64,000 nt of DNA from Cloeon dipterum (taxonomy: Eukaryota > Arthropoda > Insecta > Ephemeroptera > Baetidae), in assembly GCF_949628265.1 (NCBI RefSeq), contig NC_088786.1, forward strand, positions 42,243,681 through 42,307,680, written 5' to 3'. Positions within the stretch are counted from its first letter, which is position 1. Each line of letters opens with the position of its first letter. The notes below the pieces were generated by a model that was not told where the DNA came from, searched no databases, and saw only the letters and a list, made by a program, of their open reading frames with translations. Of the stretch, positions 32,712-45,734 are shown piece after piece. A program made the position numbers and the translations under genes.

Positions 32712-35276
32712 CCCACTTTTAAGCAAAATGCTGAAAGCTCTCTGGAAACATTCTTTCATTAACAAGTCCCGGTCATGTACAAATTTAGCAAAAGAGAATC
32801 TTATAGCAAAGAAATGAGCCACGTGAACAATTCACATTTCCTTGTGGTACAGAACAGAATGTACAGGTAATGGACAGAATTTAACATAAAATGAGTGCAG
32901 TTTCATTTTAAAAATTTATCCCGAAAGATATTCAAAATAAAATCCGGAAACGTTTTAGAATTCAATTAGAGGAATGTGGGCGCCGGTGGAAATTAATATA
33001 TTAGAAATAAAATTTAATTATTTAACTGTTTCGTGTAGGACGGAGATGTTTAAAAGTAAACGTAATCAAAATCTAAATTAAAAAAAATAATTCAGTTAGC
33101 GAACCAGAGAATAACGATTGATCAATTTTAAATTTATTTTTTTCTTCCATTAAATTTGACGTTAAAAAAATCGCATCATCGACTAACCTGCCATCTGGCT
33201 CTCTACACTAACTTTCCAAGGGGAATAACTGTGACCCTGAGTACCTCATATAATTCCATAATAACAATAAAATTTTGCTAGAAATGGAGACGGAATTAAT
33301 TCTTGTAAGCGTATTCCATAGGAAAATTCGTGTAATAATTTTTACCTGGGAACCTGAGTGCGTGGGGATTTAAATTGATTTCGTGTCCACAAATATCATA
33401 GTGGGTTTGAGAATCACATTTATATCAGCTTTTTGGATTCAATAAAGTTTCATTTAATGCTCAAGCAATTCTTCCAACAATTGAAAAATCTGAAAGTCTT
33501 AAATTCGAGCGAAATAATATGCGTGCATAGTGCATTGTTATTACTTTTACCCGCCGTAGACCGTTGAAAAGAAAACGCGTCAGCGACTCACTTGCCACCT
33601 GGCTCACACTCCCTGAGTTAACCGAATGAACCTTCAGTTTTCTTGTTGGCGCTACTAAAATCATGTGATTTTGAGAGGGAACTAGGTGAGGCTAAAAATA
33701 AATTTATTTCCTTTTAATCAGGCTTTCAACGTTCCATTGTCTGACTAAAATGTTTTATTTCTCGATTTGAACAAAATACCCGATCAAAAGTATAAATCAG
33801 TGATCCTCTTCCTTTTTAATTTGAAAATTCCCTTTTTGTCTCACGACCATTTTATCGCTGAAATAAATTCAATCAGAATTTGACACAACATTCACGACGT
33901 TGCTAAAAATAAATTGTTAAAAAATACAGCACTGTTAAATAATTGCTCTAAAATTTTTTCTTTTCTCACGTCCACTCTGAAAATTGAAACATTTCAGCAA
34001 TAAGCCGTTTCTTGCCTTTGAAGAAAAAGTATGCAACCTGCTGGCCGCTGGAATTGTGCCGGATGCACGCTAGCTCTTTCTCAAATGGCAAAAGTTTTCA
34101 TCGATTGCAGGAACGCGCTTTTCAAAGAACATTTTTGAAGAGCTGGAAATGCAGCAAAAGAAGCCATTGGCTCTGCATTCTTAGGATTTTCTCTGCTGGA
34201 TTCTTAGCCAGTCAAGCATTTCGAGAAAAGTAGTGGGGGAGAATCACACTGCGCAGAAGCAAGAAAGAAAAGATTTGACTCCAGAAGTCAACTGGAAAAT
34301 TGTTCAAAAATTGTTAAAATACGTTACATATTCATTAGACATAAAATATAAACTGTTTCGTGAAGAACTAAAATGTTTAAAGGTAATCGTAGCCAAAATC
34401 TAAATTAAAAAATTTAGTTGAGTTTGCAAACCAGAAAATTATATGATTGTTCAGTTTTTTGCTGACAGTTAGCCTCCAGCTAGCCACCAAAATATACACG
34501 AAGACATTTAATGTTCAGGTTAAAATCTTTCAGAATTTTCAGGTGATGCAAAAAGTAAGAACTTTGGGTAAAAATGCTGGACCAAGCGGGCTCGCAACAC
34601 GACCTGCCGAAAACTTTTGTGCCATTTTTAAATTTATTTTCTTAATCATTGGAATTTTAATAACGAGTCAACAGCTACCATAGTGAATTTGTCATTTTAT
34701 GACACCTGGAAATTCTGTGTTTTTACTGGAAATATCGGAAGAAGTTTAATTTCGTGCAATAGTTATGCAATGGTTATTAATATTTGCCCGCCATTGGCCG
34801 TTAAAAAAACGCGTCACCACCTAACCTGCCACCTGGCTCACACGCCCTGAGTTAACCGAATGAACCTTCAGTATTCCTGGTGACGCTACGAAAATCAGGT
34901 GTTTTTGAGAGGGAACTCTGAGCGATCGAATTGGTGAGTCCAAAAACGTAATTAATTGAACTTTAATCAGGCTATTACCGTTCTATGATCTGATTGAAAT
35001 GTTTTATTTCACGAATTGAACAAAATACCCGACCAAAAGTATAATTCGGTGATCCTTTTGTCTGTGTAATTTTAAATTCTTTTTAAAGTATTAATTTTTC
35101 CAATTGATGAAACAAAATTTATTGTAGATTTTCAAAGATTTTTATGATATTTTAATGACCATAGAATAAGAAATTAAACGGCTTTATGACATGATTAGTA
35201 CAACCACAAAACTAAACAAAAATATTATTTCAGAACTGTATTTTAAGAGTTGAGTTGTCGTCCAGGCGAATGTTTG
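32712..35276. other. Spacer with a segmental duplicate and two promoter modules
   Basis: Positions about 32885-34300 correspond to about 38600-40280 downstream of unit 3, so unit and tail were copied together. Promoter modules lie at about 33545-33685 (shortened before the donor) and 34790-34933. A short frame starting at 34031 (MQPAGRWNCAGCTLA) holds a C-x2-C pair like the zinc-ribbon first exons and is repeated at 40019. It stops after 35 codons without clear continuation. Confidence 0.5.
34790..34933 (+). promoter_or_regulatory. Promoter/5'-exon module of unit 3
   Basis: Copy of the repeated module with GACCTAACCTGCCACC-like and GTTAACCGAATGAACCTTCA blocks, ending at donor GTGAGT (34934). 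The next AG followed by AACTGTATTTTAAG (35234) leads into the unit 3 ATG 43 bp later. Confidence 0.5.
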
Positions 35277-38200
35277 ATGGCGGCCATTTGCAAAACGTGT
35301 AATAAAAACCCTTTACTAGCGGGAAGATATTCCTGTCCAGATTGCTCACACGCGTGGTATGGAATTTTTTCTTTTGTTAGTTTTGGGATGAATTTTAAAC
35401 AAAGAATATTTTCAGGAATTTCGAAAACCCACCACTATTACCACCATATCCTGGTACAGATTGCCAAATAAAATTAGTGGAGGAAGCAGAAAAATCATTT
35501 ATCTTATTTTCTTTCAGCTGAGCAGTATGCGATGCCTTTCAATCCAAGGCAAGGTCAGACGCCATTCGATGATTCATTAGTTCCACCTCAAATCGGGTTA
35601 CAATCAATAGAACCAATTCGACAGCCTCACTTCTCGCAACCGCAGCTATATCCAGCAGGTAGCTATTTCTGGCTTCTTTCCTGTGAATATTTGATGTGTT
35701 TAATGAATACGATTTCAGCTTCCTCCAGTCAATACGACGTCACAGTTCCTTCGAATTCAAATTACAGTGGAAACGTGCATGCGAACCCTGTCTATGGAAT
35801 CCAAAATCAATACAATGGTAAATTTGAAAACCAATTTTTGGTCAATTTATGGTTCATTATCTTTATACCGCAGATGGACCAAATCGGCAGCAGTTTTCGG
35901 ATCAAAGCAACCAGATGCAACAGGTGGATCAATACGGCAATGATTCACAACCGTATCCTCATTACGGAACAAGTGAGAACATATTTTAAAATCTATTTAG
36001 TTTTTGAAATCTTCCTCTAAAGTTCTCCCATTTACACGGCACCTTAAAAATAAAACACGTGTCGCGATAAAAACACGGATTGGTTTAAAGCTCCTTAAAT
36101 ATGCACTTTTAATTTGTTTGAGATACATTGATTTAAATTCCATATTAATTAAAGAGATATTTACTTGAAAAGCTTTTTGGGATTCCTCATTGTGTTTAGT
36201 GAATCAACACGAGCAGACTTATTGGCCTCAGGGTCAGGGAGCAGCGTGGCAGCAGCAGCAGCAGCAAGGCCTTCCACATGGAAGTCAGGATTCTATTGAA
36301 CGTCCTTATTATCAGGAAATGCGTACGGAAAATCTCGTTTATTCCAATTCAGGTAGATCTCTCGCGACATAGATTTTTTGTTTCAAATTAAGTGTACAAA
36401 TTTTCAGAAAATTCTTCTGGTTTCCAAGTTGAGGGACAACAAAGCAACTCCTGGAATTACACAGGTCATTAAAAAAGAAATGAATACCTCTAAAAATACT
36501 TAACTTTAATTTTTTCTAGACAATTCCAACTTTTATAAAAGCACCCAACAACCCCCATCTGCCTATTCAGATGGACAGTTGTTGTGGAACACTCAACAAT
36601 ATACTTCGGAATATTCAGCAACACCAGCAGTTCAAGGTGCTCTTGCTGAAAACTTTTTAATTCTTTAAACCACTCAATAACTGCAATGATGACATTTCAT
36701 TTTGTTTTCTTTGGCAACATTTAAAAATATATTTCCAGGTGCAGAAAGCATTGCATTCCAACAGAGTCAGCTGTCTCAGGACTACGGCCAAAGCTCCTTT
36801 CATCATCCACCACTGAATGCACCTTACCCTGAAGCAAGGTCACATCAAGAATTGCCATATAATGCGGCAAATGCTTCCCAAAATGGTAGATCGATTCATA
36901 ATTTTATTTTGTTAAAATGTCTAGAACAAGTTATGAGATGATTGGAGGGATTTTCCACTCTAATAATTTTTATTTCTTTCAATTTCAATCATAAAGTTAA
37001 AATTTTGAAAAAACATCCAACTGAATATTTTAAACTGTTTATGGAATATTTATTTTTAAAAAATAACAAACTGTTTGAAATGCGGTATAATTATAGTAAT
37101 GATCCGTGCATAAGACTATAGTATAGAAAGATTTCAATTTTGTTTTAAAAAAATTATTAAAGTTTTTTTTGTAATAATTTAATATAGTAATTTAAGATTC
37201 ATTTTACGACCAAAACAGTTTTTGCGCTTAAAAATATATGATATTCACTTGAATTTTTCGATTTTAAAAATTAGAAGTATCTAAATTTTATACGAGGAAG
37301 GATATATTTACGTCATTAACAATTGCAGTTGATAAATACCCCAAAAGATCTTATTTTTCCTACGATACTCAAAATCGACGAGAAACATCTAATCGTTCTG
37401 GAGGGTTGATTCCAACGAGGTTTGGGGTCGGTCAAGCACATGCTTCAACCAGTGCAACCCAATGTAAGAAGAATTAAGAACAATCTATCGTAAACATATG
37501 ATTATTTCTAAAAACAGGGGTCAGTGGCATGCCTGGAAATGCGCCTGGTGTAAATCGACCCGAACAGAGACGCCAAGACCAAAAGGTTGCTCCATTCCAG
37601 CCTATAGTAACTGCTTCGGGAGGACAGGCGGGCTTTAAGGCTGACAATTTTGCAAACCAAGAATCTGTAAAACGATATGATCTTAATCCTGCGCTGTGGA
37701 CTCCGCACAAACCTGAAACAAATCAAAATCATCTCATGCCCTCTCAAGCTCCGAGCGGTAAATAGAAAACAATAGGAAATTATGAAATATTCTAAAAATA
37801 TCAATTTTTCTCTATCTAGTATATTTAGAAAACCCTGCAACTGAAACTCCCAGAGCGTCCCAAACGACGCGTACACTAGGTATTTTCATACTTTTTAGTA
37901 ATTAAATTATGAACAATTTCCGATGAACGATTTTAGTGGCGGTATATCGAAATCTAAATCATAACGTTTCTCTTTATTTTCCCTTTCCAGATGCATCGAA
38001 GGATGAGAATAAGTTGCAGTGCCCTCACTGTGTAGTTAAATTGTCCTCTGCTCAATATTTGCGTACACATATTTCTAACCTGCACAAAGATTTACATTTT
38101 TGCATGGTTTACTATTGCGGACGAGAATTCGGAACACTGGAAGAGCTGAAGGATCACTTAGAGAAGGATCACAAGGAAGAAGACAGAGGGAAAGTGTTAA

Positions 38201-38457
38201 AGAAGGGAGGAACTGAAAGAGGACGGCCTTCTACCATCTGTCCGTTCTGCAAATATTCATTTTCAGTGAATAATATTGATCGGCACCACTTCCCATATTG
38301 TAAAGCACGCCGTGAATCAGCATTAGAGTTAGAGGACATTCAAATTTGTGAATTGCATCTCCCCTGCAATATGTACTTCAGAAACGCGGATGATAAGAAG
38401 AAGCACGATGAGACAGTGCACAAGAACCATAAGGGATTTGAAAAGTCTAGCTCCTAG
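35277..38457 (+). CDS. Zinc-finger unit 3, intact (607 residues)
   Basis: Thirteen exons: 35277-35356, 35416-35453, 35518-35658, 35719-35817, 35874-35972, 36200-36352, 36408-36464, 36520-36636, 36739-36885, 37329-37463, 37518-37757, 37829-37879, 37991-38457. The sum is an exact frame, and every exon from the third to the twelfth is a multiple of three in phase 1-1. Domains: zinc ribbon 1-27 (CKTC..CPDC), a disordered Q/N/P/S-rich region to about 452 with a CAG-coded Q run (WQQQQQQ), then four fingers. These are CPHCVVK..H..H, FCMVYYCGREFG..H..DH, CPFCKYS..H..C and CELHLPCNMYF..H..VH. The layout suggests a lineage-specific nuclear DNA- or RNA-binding protein, but the family is not known to me. 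It is the best-preserved long-type copy. Confidence 0.85.
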
Positions 38458-41210
38458 CAAACTTTTAAACAAAATGCTGAAAGCTCTCTGGAAACATTCT
38501 TTGATTAACAAGAGTCCCGGTCATGTACTAATTTAGCAAATAATAATCTTAATGTATTTCCATTAGCTACGTCAACGATACATAAAATGAGTACGCAGTT
38601 TCATTTTAAAAATTTATTCCGGAAGAAATTCAAAATCAAATCCGGAAAGGTTTTAGAATTCGATTAGAAGAATGTGGGTGCCGGTGGAAATTAATATATT
38701 AGACATAAAATATAATTATTTCACTGTTTCGTGCAGGACGGAGATGTTTAAAAGTAATCGTGGTTAAAATCTAAATTAAAAAAATTAATTCAGTTAGCGA
38801 ACCAGAGAATAATGATTGATCAATTTAAATTTTTTTTCCGCCATTTGACGTTAAAAATCGCATCATCGACTAAACCTGCCACCTGGCCCTCACACCTGAA
38901 TTTACCAAACCAGCCTTCAGTTTCTGGTTGGCGCAACTAAAATAAGGTGATTTTAAAGGGAACTCAACGAGTGATAGAAAAAGTGAGCGGAAAAGCATTT
39001 AATTTTAATCACACTCTTAACGCAATATTATCATATTTAATTGTGTGACTTTTGGAATTCAATAAAACATCTCATCAAATAAGGAAATCTGCGATCCTTT
39101 TTCTATAAGCTTTTTATTAAATTTTAATTTCAATTTATCATGGAATTTTTAAATCAAATAATAAAGTGAACGCCGGAAAGTTAATTAAAATCGAAAAAAT
39201 ACGGTGCTGCCATCTGCTGGCAGCTTCAAACACTAAAGTTAGGGCTTATACAACTGGTCAATTAGGGTTACACTAACTTTCCAAAAGGAAAAACTGTGGC
39301 CAAGAGTACCTCACATTTCCATCATCACAATAAAATTTTGCTAGAAATGGAGACGGAATTAATTATTGTAAGCGTATTCCGTAGGAAAATTCGTGTAATA
39401 ATTTTTACCTGGGAACCTGAGTGCGTGGGGATTTAAATTGATTTCGTTCCACAAATATCATAGTGGGTTGGAGAATCTCATTTATATAAGCTTTTTGGAT
39501 TCAATAAAGTTTCATTTAATGCTCAAGCAATTCTAAAAACAGTTGTAAAATCTGAAAGTCTTATAAATTTGAGCGAAACAATATGCGTGCATAGTGCATT
39601 GTTATTACTTTCACCCGCCGTAGACCGTCGAAAAGAAACCGCGTCAGCGACTCACTTGCCACCTGGCTCACACTCCCTGAGTTAACCGAATGAACCTTCA
39701 GTATTCTTGTTGGCGCTACGAAAATCAGGTGATTTTTAGGGGGAACTAGGTGAGGCTAAAAATACGTTTATTTCTTTTTAATCAGGCTTTCAACGTTCCA
39801 TTGTCTGATTAAAATGTTTTGTTTCTCGAATTGAACAAAATAACCGATCAAAAGTATAATTCAGTGATCCTCTTCCTATTTAATTTGAAAATTCCCTTTT
39901 TGTCTCACGACCATTTTATCGCTGAAATTAATTCAATCAGAATTTGACACAACATTCAACGACGTTGCTAAAAATAAATTGTTAAAAAATACAGCACTGT
40001 TGCCTTTGAAGAAAAAGTATGCAACCTGCTGGCCGCTGGAATTGCGCCGGATGCACGCTAGCTCTTTCTCAAATGGCAAAAGTTTTCATCGATTGCAGGA
40101 ACGCGCTTTTCAAAGAACATTTTTGAAGAGCTGGAAATGCAGGAAAAGAAGCCATTGGCTCTGCATTCTTAGGATTTTCTCTGCTGGATTCTTAGCCAGT
40201 CAAGCATTTCGAGAAAAGTAGTGGGGGAGAATCACACTGCGCAGAAGCAAGAAAGAAAAGAATTCACTCCAGAAGTCAGCTGGAAAATTTTTCAAAAGGT
40301 GTTTGACAGCGTGGCTGGTAAGTTATTTTTTCTATTTTTAATCTACAAATGGAGTTGAAACGAGGAATAATTTTATTTGGCTTCCGTTTCCTCTTTTTTG
40401 CAATCGTAATTCCCCGCTACAGCTTTGTACAATCCAAGACTGGATGAGTCTATAATTAAAGAACTTTTATTTCTACCTGGATTAACTCAATTTCCAAGTA
40501 AAAATGCAGCCGCATAAAATGTGATATGTGAAATTTATTGTTAACAAGATTATTTTATGAATTTCAATCTGTAGTTCTAAAATTCTACCATTTGTCACAT
40601 TGCCGTGCAATATTCACAATGAAACCTTGCCTTATTAATGTAAAATTTAGTTGATATTAACGATGAAATTTCCTTCAAACATCTAGATATTTTTTAATTA
40701 AACCCTCTGGAGACGAGGATAAAATGTTCGGTGAAAGAATTCGAGAAAATCACCCCTGGTGGCCTTTCACAAGAGAAACGGAATGCACAGTTAAAAAGCG
40801 TTAAAGAAATCAACAATTTGCTAGAAATTTCATATTATTATTGTTCGATTATTTGGAAAAGGATCATATTATTTAAGCTGTTTTCCTTGTGAGTTAAGAA
40901 TTTTCTCTTGTCATCGGTTCCGAGGAATATTCAGTGCAATCCGTTGAAAGAAAGAAAAGCAAACCAATCTCACAAGTGTGAATATATCGAAGAGAATTCT
41001 AAATACTTTGTTTATGAATAAAATGATTCGTATTTCTGAAATACAGAATATTCATCCCTATTCGCAAAATGGGAGAATAGGAATTTGTTCTGGCATTTTT
41101 CTTCAGGATTGGGTCCCACACAATTTTACTGAGCAATCTCAAACATTTTTCACAGTTGGGTCGATTATTTCTTTCTCCACTCGCCGTGTAATATCGGAAT
41201 TCCTCTTGAA
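38458..41210. other. Spacer after unit 3, duplicate of 32.9-34.3 kb
   Basis: Contains a diverged promoter module (about 38840-38985), a good one (about 39605-39749, donor GTGAGG at 39750) and the short MQPAGRWNCAGC frame at 40019. The rest is AT-rich with no gene seen. It may supply the first exon of unit 5. Confidence 0.5.
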
Positions 41211-42796
41211 ATGGATCCAAAAAAATGCACAAAATGCAACGAAACTCACAAGGATGACCAAGAATTTTGTGAAAACAGGAATTTGAAAAGGTGAGGATCC
41301 GATTTTTTTTAAGTTGCATCAAAAATTGCATCAACTTTTAGAGAAAGAGAGCAAGTGTTGCAAAACCCAGTCCAGGTCGATCCCCCCGCTGAAGAAGCAT
41401 CTCCACAAAAATTTTACCGACCCTGGGCAGACGAAACCGATGAAGCAGGACCATCTTTTCAAGGTTCCCAAGCTGCTGGTAAGCGAGTGTCCATTTTATT
41501 TTGAAGGGATTCCGATTTTTGTGTCCAGCAAATCTACCAGAGCAACCTGACCAGGAAGCCCTGAACCAGGGTCAGGGAGAAGAAAGGGAATCCCATCAAA
41601 GTCCTCCAGCTGAAAATAGGGGCCAACCTGGATTTCACGCTTCATGTGATGCCGTGCCGTTCATTCCAAATCCTGGTAAATCGCATGTCAGATTTTCTCT
41701 ATTTTCAGCATTTGATTTCCAAAATGGAAATCTCGCAAAGAGTTTTTGGTACAGGGTTTTCTCTGGCTCAAATCAAAAGTTTAATTCCAGGTGAAGAGAT
41801 GGGCTTAGGTTTCCGGCAGAATCGGATTCTTCAGAGCTATTTTAGAGATGCTGCTCAACATCAGGCAACCCTGCCTCGATCTCCGCTCGTATTGCATCGA
41901 TACCCGATCAGAGATCTAGTCCCGCCGACCCAATATTTCTTGCCAAATCAGGAAGCAGTGGGAAGCATGAATTATTTGCAGCTAATGGCTGCTCAGCAGT
42001 CGCCCCTGCTTGGCCTAAGTTACCCTCTAGCGCAGCTTCCGTCAACCTCTTCATCTCAGGTCTCCCGAAATGTGGCTGCAAACGCAGCTATTGTTGAAGG
42101 TGAATTAAATTAATGTGATCAAATATTTTCATCCGAAAACTCTTTAGCCAAAAATTGCTGAAAGATGGCAAAAATGAAAAAAATACTTATTTTAAAGGTT
42201 TGTTAAAAACCCAAATTCAAGTAAGATAATGTCAGATTTTCCCAAGGTTATACAAAAAATAATTGTCTAGCGTTTCTTTAATCGTTCCAAGGCGAATATT
42301 CAGTTTTAGAAAATCGAAAAGAAAGAATAATTTTCTTTATTTTACTTTTACAGGTGAACCAAAACGTTCCAAGAAGGTACAGTGTCCTTACTGTTCGCAT
42401 GTATCGTCTAGTATAAATATTTGGCGTTATAAACATCTAAAAACTTCTATACACTCTCATTTGAAGTTTTGTGATGTGTATCCTTGTGGACGAGAATTCG
42501 ATACTGATGAAAAGCTGAGAGAACACAAACGCAAGGATCACACTCAAGATGAAATCAAGAAACTGACAACTCGGGATGGCGACAACTTCTGCCCGTTCTG
42601 TAAAAATTTCAAGAACAATCAGGGAATCGCAAGTCACCTCGAAAACTGTCTTTCTCGTCCTAAGTGGCAGGTTGCCTTGATTTGTGAATTCCATCCTAAA
42701 AATATGTACTTCGGAAGCGCAGCGGAAAAGACGCAGCACGACAAGAAAGTGCACAAGAACCGCCATCATGGGTTTATTTCGTCACCTACAGGATAA
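41211..42796 (+). CDS. Zinc-finger unit 5, intact short type (371 residues)
   Basis: Five exons: 41211-41290, 41342-41478, 41529-41675, 41791-42099, 42354-42796, with exact phase. It starts MDPKKCTKCNETH..FCEN, a divergent zinc ribbon or knuckle (C-x2-C...C). It then has an acidic/Pro/Gln linker (REREQVLQNP, NLPEQPDQEALNQGQ). The exon beginning GEEMGLGF carries the QYFLPNQEAVGSMN block shared with unit 2. The final exon has CPYCSHVS, FCDVYPCGREFDTD, CPFCKNF..HLENC and CEFHPKNMYF, in which the second Cys of finger 4 is Asn. It ends HGFISSPTG like unit 8. Function unknown; by layout a nuclear nucleic-acid-binding protein. Confidence 0.85.
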
Positions 42797-42959
42797 ATGC
42801 TAAGGACGATTCCCAAAACTTCTTTTTTGAATAGAAAATATTACTGGTGTAGAAAAATTAATCAGAATGAACTTACAGTTCTTTGAAAAAAGCTTGATTG
42901 ATTTTTTTAGTAGGGATTCCCTTTTAAAATAGGCATGATATGTAAAAAAGCCAAAAATG

Positions 42960-43165
42960 CTTTTCGATCTCACGGCAGCATCTGCTGGTGGTAATATTTA
43001 TTTAACCAGAAGAAACCAAAAGACGGACGATTTGCTTCTACAGTCTGTCCGTTTTGCAAAACTTCAAAACAATGAACGCACAAATCCAACCTTGTGCTGG
43101 AAGTGTTGCCCTATCAGCTTTACCAAAAAGTGTGAATTGCATATCCCATGCAATATGTAGTTCAG
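42960..43165 (+). pseudogene. Degenerate zinc-finger exon fragment
   Basis: GACGGACGATTTGCTTCTAC then CAGTCTGTCCGTTTTGCAAA and TGTGAATTGCATATCCCATG are recognisable pieces of the third and fourth fingers, with frame breaks. The conserved MYF becomes ATG TAG. A sister relic lies at about 51390-51585. Confidence 0.7.
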
Positions 43166-43324
43166 AAGTGCACTCTTGCCTGCCTTGATTGTATTCCCTG
43201 GGTTACGCCCCCTCTTCGGTGGCCAATTTCGGTGTTTCGATGACGAACATTTTGGATTCAGGAATACCAAAAAATAGTAATTTTTAATACTAAAAAAAAA
43301 CCCAACCGAAGGAAACTTCCTTAT

Positions 43325-43604
43325 TATTAAGTTCAGCACGCCTCTTTTTTGACGCTCCTGATTGGCCTGCATTATTTCGACGCCATATTTTACTTCTGAC
43401 TGGCTTCTCTGATTATTTTTTAAATAAAAAATTTATTTATTCTTTGCAATCTGCAGCAGGTTTGTCCAAATATTTTTTTTTATTTTGTTTGAAAGCATTT
43501 GTGAAAACAACCAATGAGATTTTTAATTGGAACAAAATATGCGCGTGTATAGTTATGCAATTTTATTAGTTTTCACCCATCATTGATGACATTGATCGTT
43601 GTAA
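43325..43604. repeat. Dispersed repeat followed by BTB 3'-end relic
   Basis: 43330-43400 matches the repeat at 10803-10890. 43400-43540 is the 3' flank of the BTB gene (TTCTTTGCAATCTGCAGCAG, GTTTGTCCAAAT), nearly identical to 24780-24850 before unit 1. The duplicated block therefore begins near here. Confidence 0.6.
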
Positions 43605-43605
43605 A

Positions 43606-45301
43606 ATGAAACGTGCCACCTGGCTCTCGCGCCTCATTTAAAAATCATCTCCCTTTTAATACCCTTTATAAAATAAATCAATATCGTGAAGAGCTGAATA
43701 TCTCTCAGAAAGCAATTCGAAATATGCACTTTGATGGGCTGGAAAAGGTCGATGACCGAGAATCGTTCGAATTTTTTCTGCTGTACTCGTTGTCAGTGAG
43801 GCAAATTCTCCGGGCAACACAAGCGTTGCGATTACTCTCGTCCGTGGAAGATTTTAGTCTGAGAGAATGGGTCGGAAAAATGGAATACCGAGGAAAACCA
43901 CAACCTTCGACACTGACCATCAAAGGTAAATTCTTAAACGAGCCTTAAATTTTCATTTATTTAATCCTCAAACTTTCAGTTCAGAGTCAGAAGCTGGGGA
44001 AGTGAGGCAAATTCAAGAAACACCAGCGTCACAGCTAAGTGAAACCCCACTTGATCTGACGGGTATGTTTTTTTATTCAACCAGCCTATTTTTACATTTA
44101 AACGCTGTCCACGTCAATATTAATTGCAAAAATTGGCACTCATAATTTAAAAGTCATGTTAAATCATTTTTTCGTGCCGAAAATTGATATTGCAGTCCGA
44201 AGAGGCCAGACCCAATCCTTGACGAATGTTCCCGATGTTTCAAAAGAGTCTAAAAGTCGTCAAGATGGACGATCAGCTCGAGACACCTCTTCTAATTTTG
44301 GAGATACGCAGCCGCCGAAAAGACCATGGATGGATGAGGATCAAGAAGACAAAATTCTTGACCCATCAACAAGTACTGCTCCTTGTAAGAAGAACATTCA
44401 TTCTTATAATTTCTGTTAACTGAATAATTTTGTTAAAAGTGACTTATTACCTGCCTGGACCTTCGAGCGGTTCGAGTCAATCCCCGATCGAAGGTCTTCT
44501 TCAACTGACTCAAAATTCAATTCCAAGAGCAGGAAGCATCCAGCAAATGCTTCTGCAGAAGCCGCTCCAGCAAGTTCCATCAACTTCCTCGCATAATTTT
44601 GCTGGAAACGCTGTCGACGAAGGTAAAATTAAAATTTAATATTTTCTGAAATTTGTTAAAGTCTATAGTTTAACAAAGATGATAGAATAACAAAATTATC
44701 ATTTAAAGTTAATTAAAAAGTTCGAATTTCAATCTATTTGCAGCAATTCCAAGAGGTACACCTTCCGCAGAAAATGTCGGACTTTCCCACGGGGCTGATG
44801 AACAAGGTACAAATCGTCCCAGAAGTTTTAATTCTGTCTTCAAAAATCGAGTGGCATAATAAGTTTCGTCATTTCACTTTTCCAGGTGAACCAAAACGTT
44901 CCACGGAGGTACAGTGTCCTTACTGTCCGCATGTATTGTCTAATATATACATTTGGCGTAATGATCATCTAAAATCATCTGTACACTTTCAATTGAAGTT
45001 TTGTGATGTGTACCCTTGTGGACGAGAATTCGATACTGATGAAAAGCTGAGAGACCACAAACGCAAGGATCACACTCTAGATGAAATCAAGAAACTGACA
45101 ACTCAGTTTGATAAGATTTACTGCCCATTCTGTGAATCGTTTCAGCCTGTTGGTAAAAACCAATATGGCCACGTCTACAGATGTCATTCTCGTCCTAAGG
45201 GGCGGGATGTCATAAAGTGTCAATTACATCCAAAAAATATGTACTTCAGAAACGCGGAGGAGAAGGAACAACACGACGGGACAGTGCACAAGAACCATTA
45301 G
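43606..45301 (+). CDS. Zinc-finger unit 6 (start codon out of frame)
   Basis: Near-identical copy of unit 1. Exons: to 43925, then 43985-44062, 44196-44384, 44440-44622, 44744-44806, 44886-45301, all in phase. The ATG at 43606 that matches unit 1 is out of frame, because two bases (GT) are missing in CGTGCC versus CGTGTGCC. A product would need a downstream ATG (IRNM, about 43727). The rest is open: FEFFLLYSLSVRQIL, a linker with PGPSSGSSQSPIEG, then the finger exon with CPYCPHV, FCDVYPCGREFDTD, CPFCESF and CQLHPKNMYF (fourth finger missing its second Cys). So unit 1 has the good start and a broken exon, while unit 6 is the reverse. Whether it is translated is open. Confidence 0.65.
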
Positions 45302-45401
45302 GGGTCCATAGAGTCTGCGGTTCCTTTTTAACGAGCTCAAACTTTAGGTTTAAGAAGCCCAATGGATGCAAAAGTTTAACAAATGAACATTTTGTAAATG
45401 C

Positions 45402-45403
<2 letters not shown>

Positions 45404-45434
<31 letters not shown>
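45404..45434. repeat. (TA)n microsatellite
   Basis: About 15 TA units. It marks the junction between the unit 6 3' flank and the truncated finger fragment, so it may be a breakpoint. Confidence 0.9.
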
Positions 45435-45439
<5 letters not shown>

Positions 45440-45451
45440 TACTGATCAACA

Positions 45452-45734
45452 GCTAAGAGACCACAAACGCAAGGATCACACTCAAGAAGAAATTGATGAC
45501 CTGACACCTCCGAAAGGCAAGACGTTCTGCCCGTTCTGTAAAAAACTTTGGAATGATGGTATCGGAATCTTTAAACACACCAGAAGCTGTCGTTCTCGTC
45601 CCATGGGTCAGGATGTCTTGATTTGTGAATTACATCCTAAAAATATGTACTTCGGAAAAGCAGAGGAAAAGAGGCAGCACGACGAGAAAGTGCACAAGAA
45701 CCATCATGGGTTTATTTCGTCACTTACAGGATAA
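45452..45734 (+). pseudogene. Truncated zinc-finger exon after the TA repeat
   Basis: Open frame of the last part of a finger exon: RDHKRKDHTQEEIDDL, CPFCKKLWND, CELHPKNMYF and HHGFISSLTG then TAA. The first one and a half fingers and all upstream exons are missing. It is closest to the end of unit 8, so it is probably the tail of a deleted unit. Confidence 0.8.

Noticed and set aside
34012..34233. Frame of 73 codons (repeated at 39979) as a protein gene
   Set aside because: It depends on a non-ATG start and has no homology. The other frame from ATG 34031 holds the C-x2-C pair seen in unit first exons, so this frame is a shadow.
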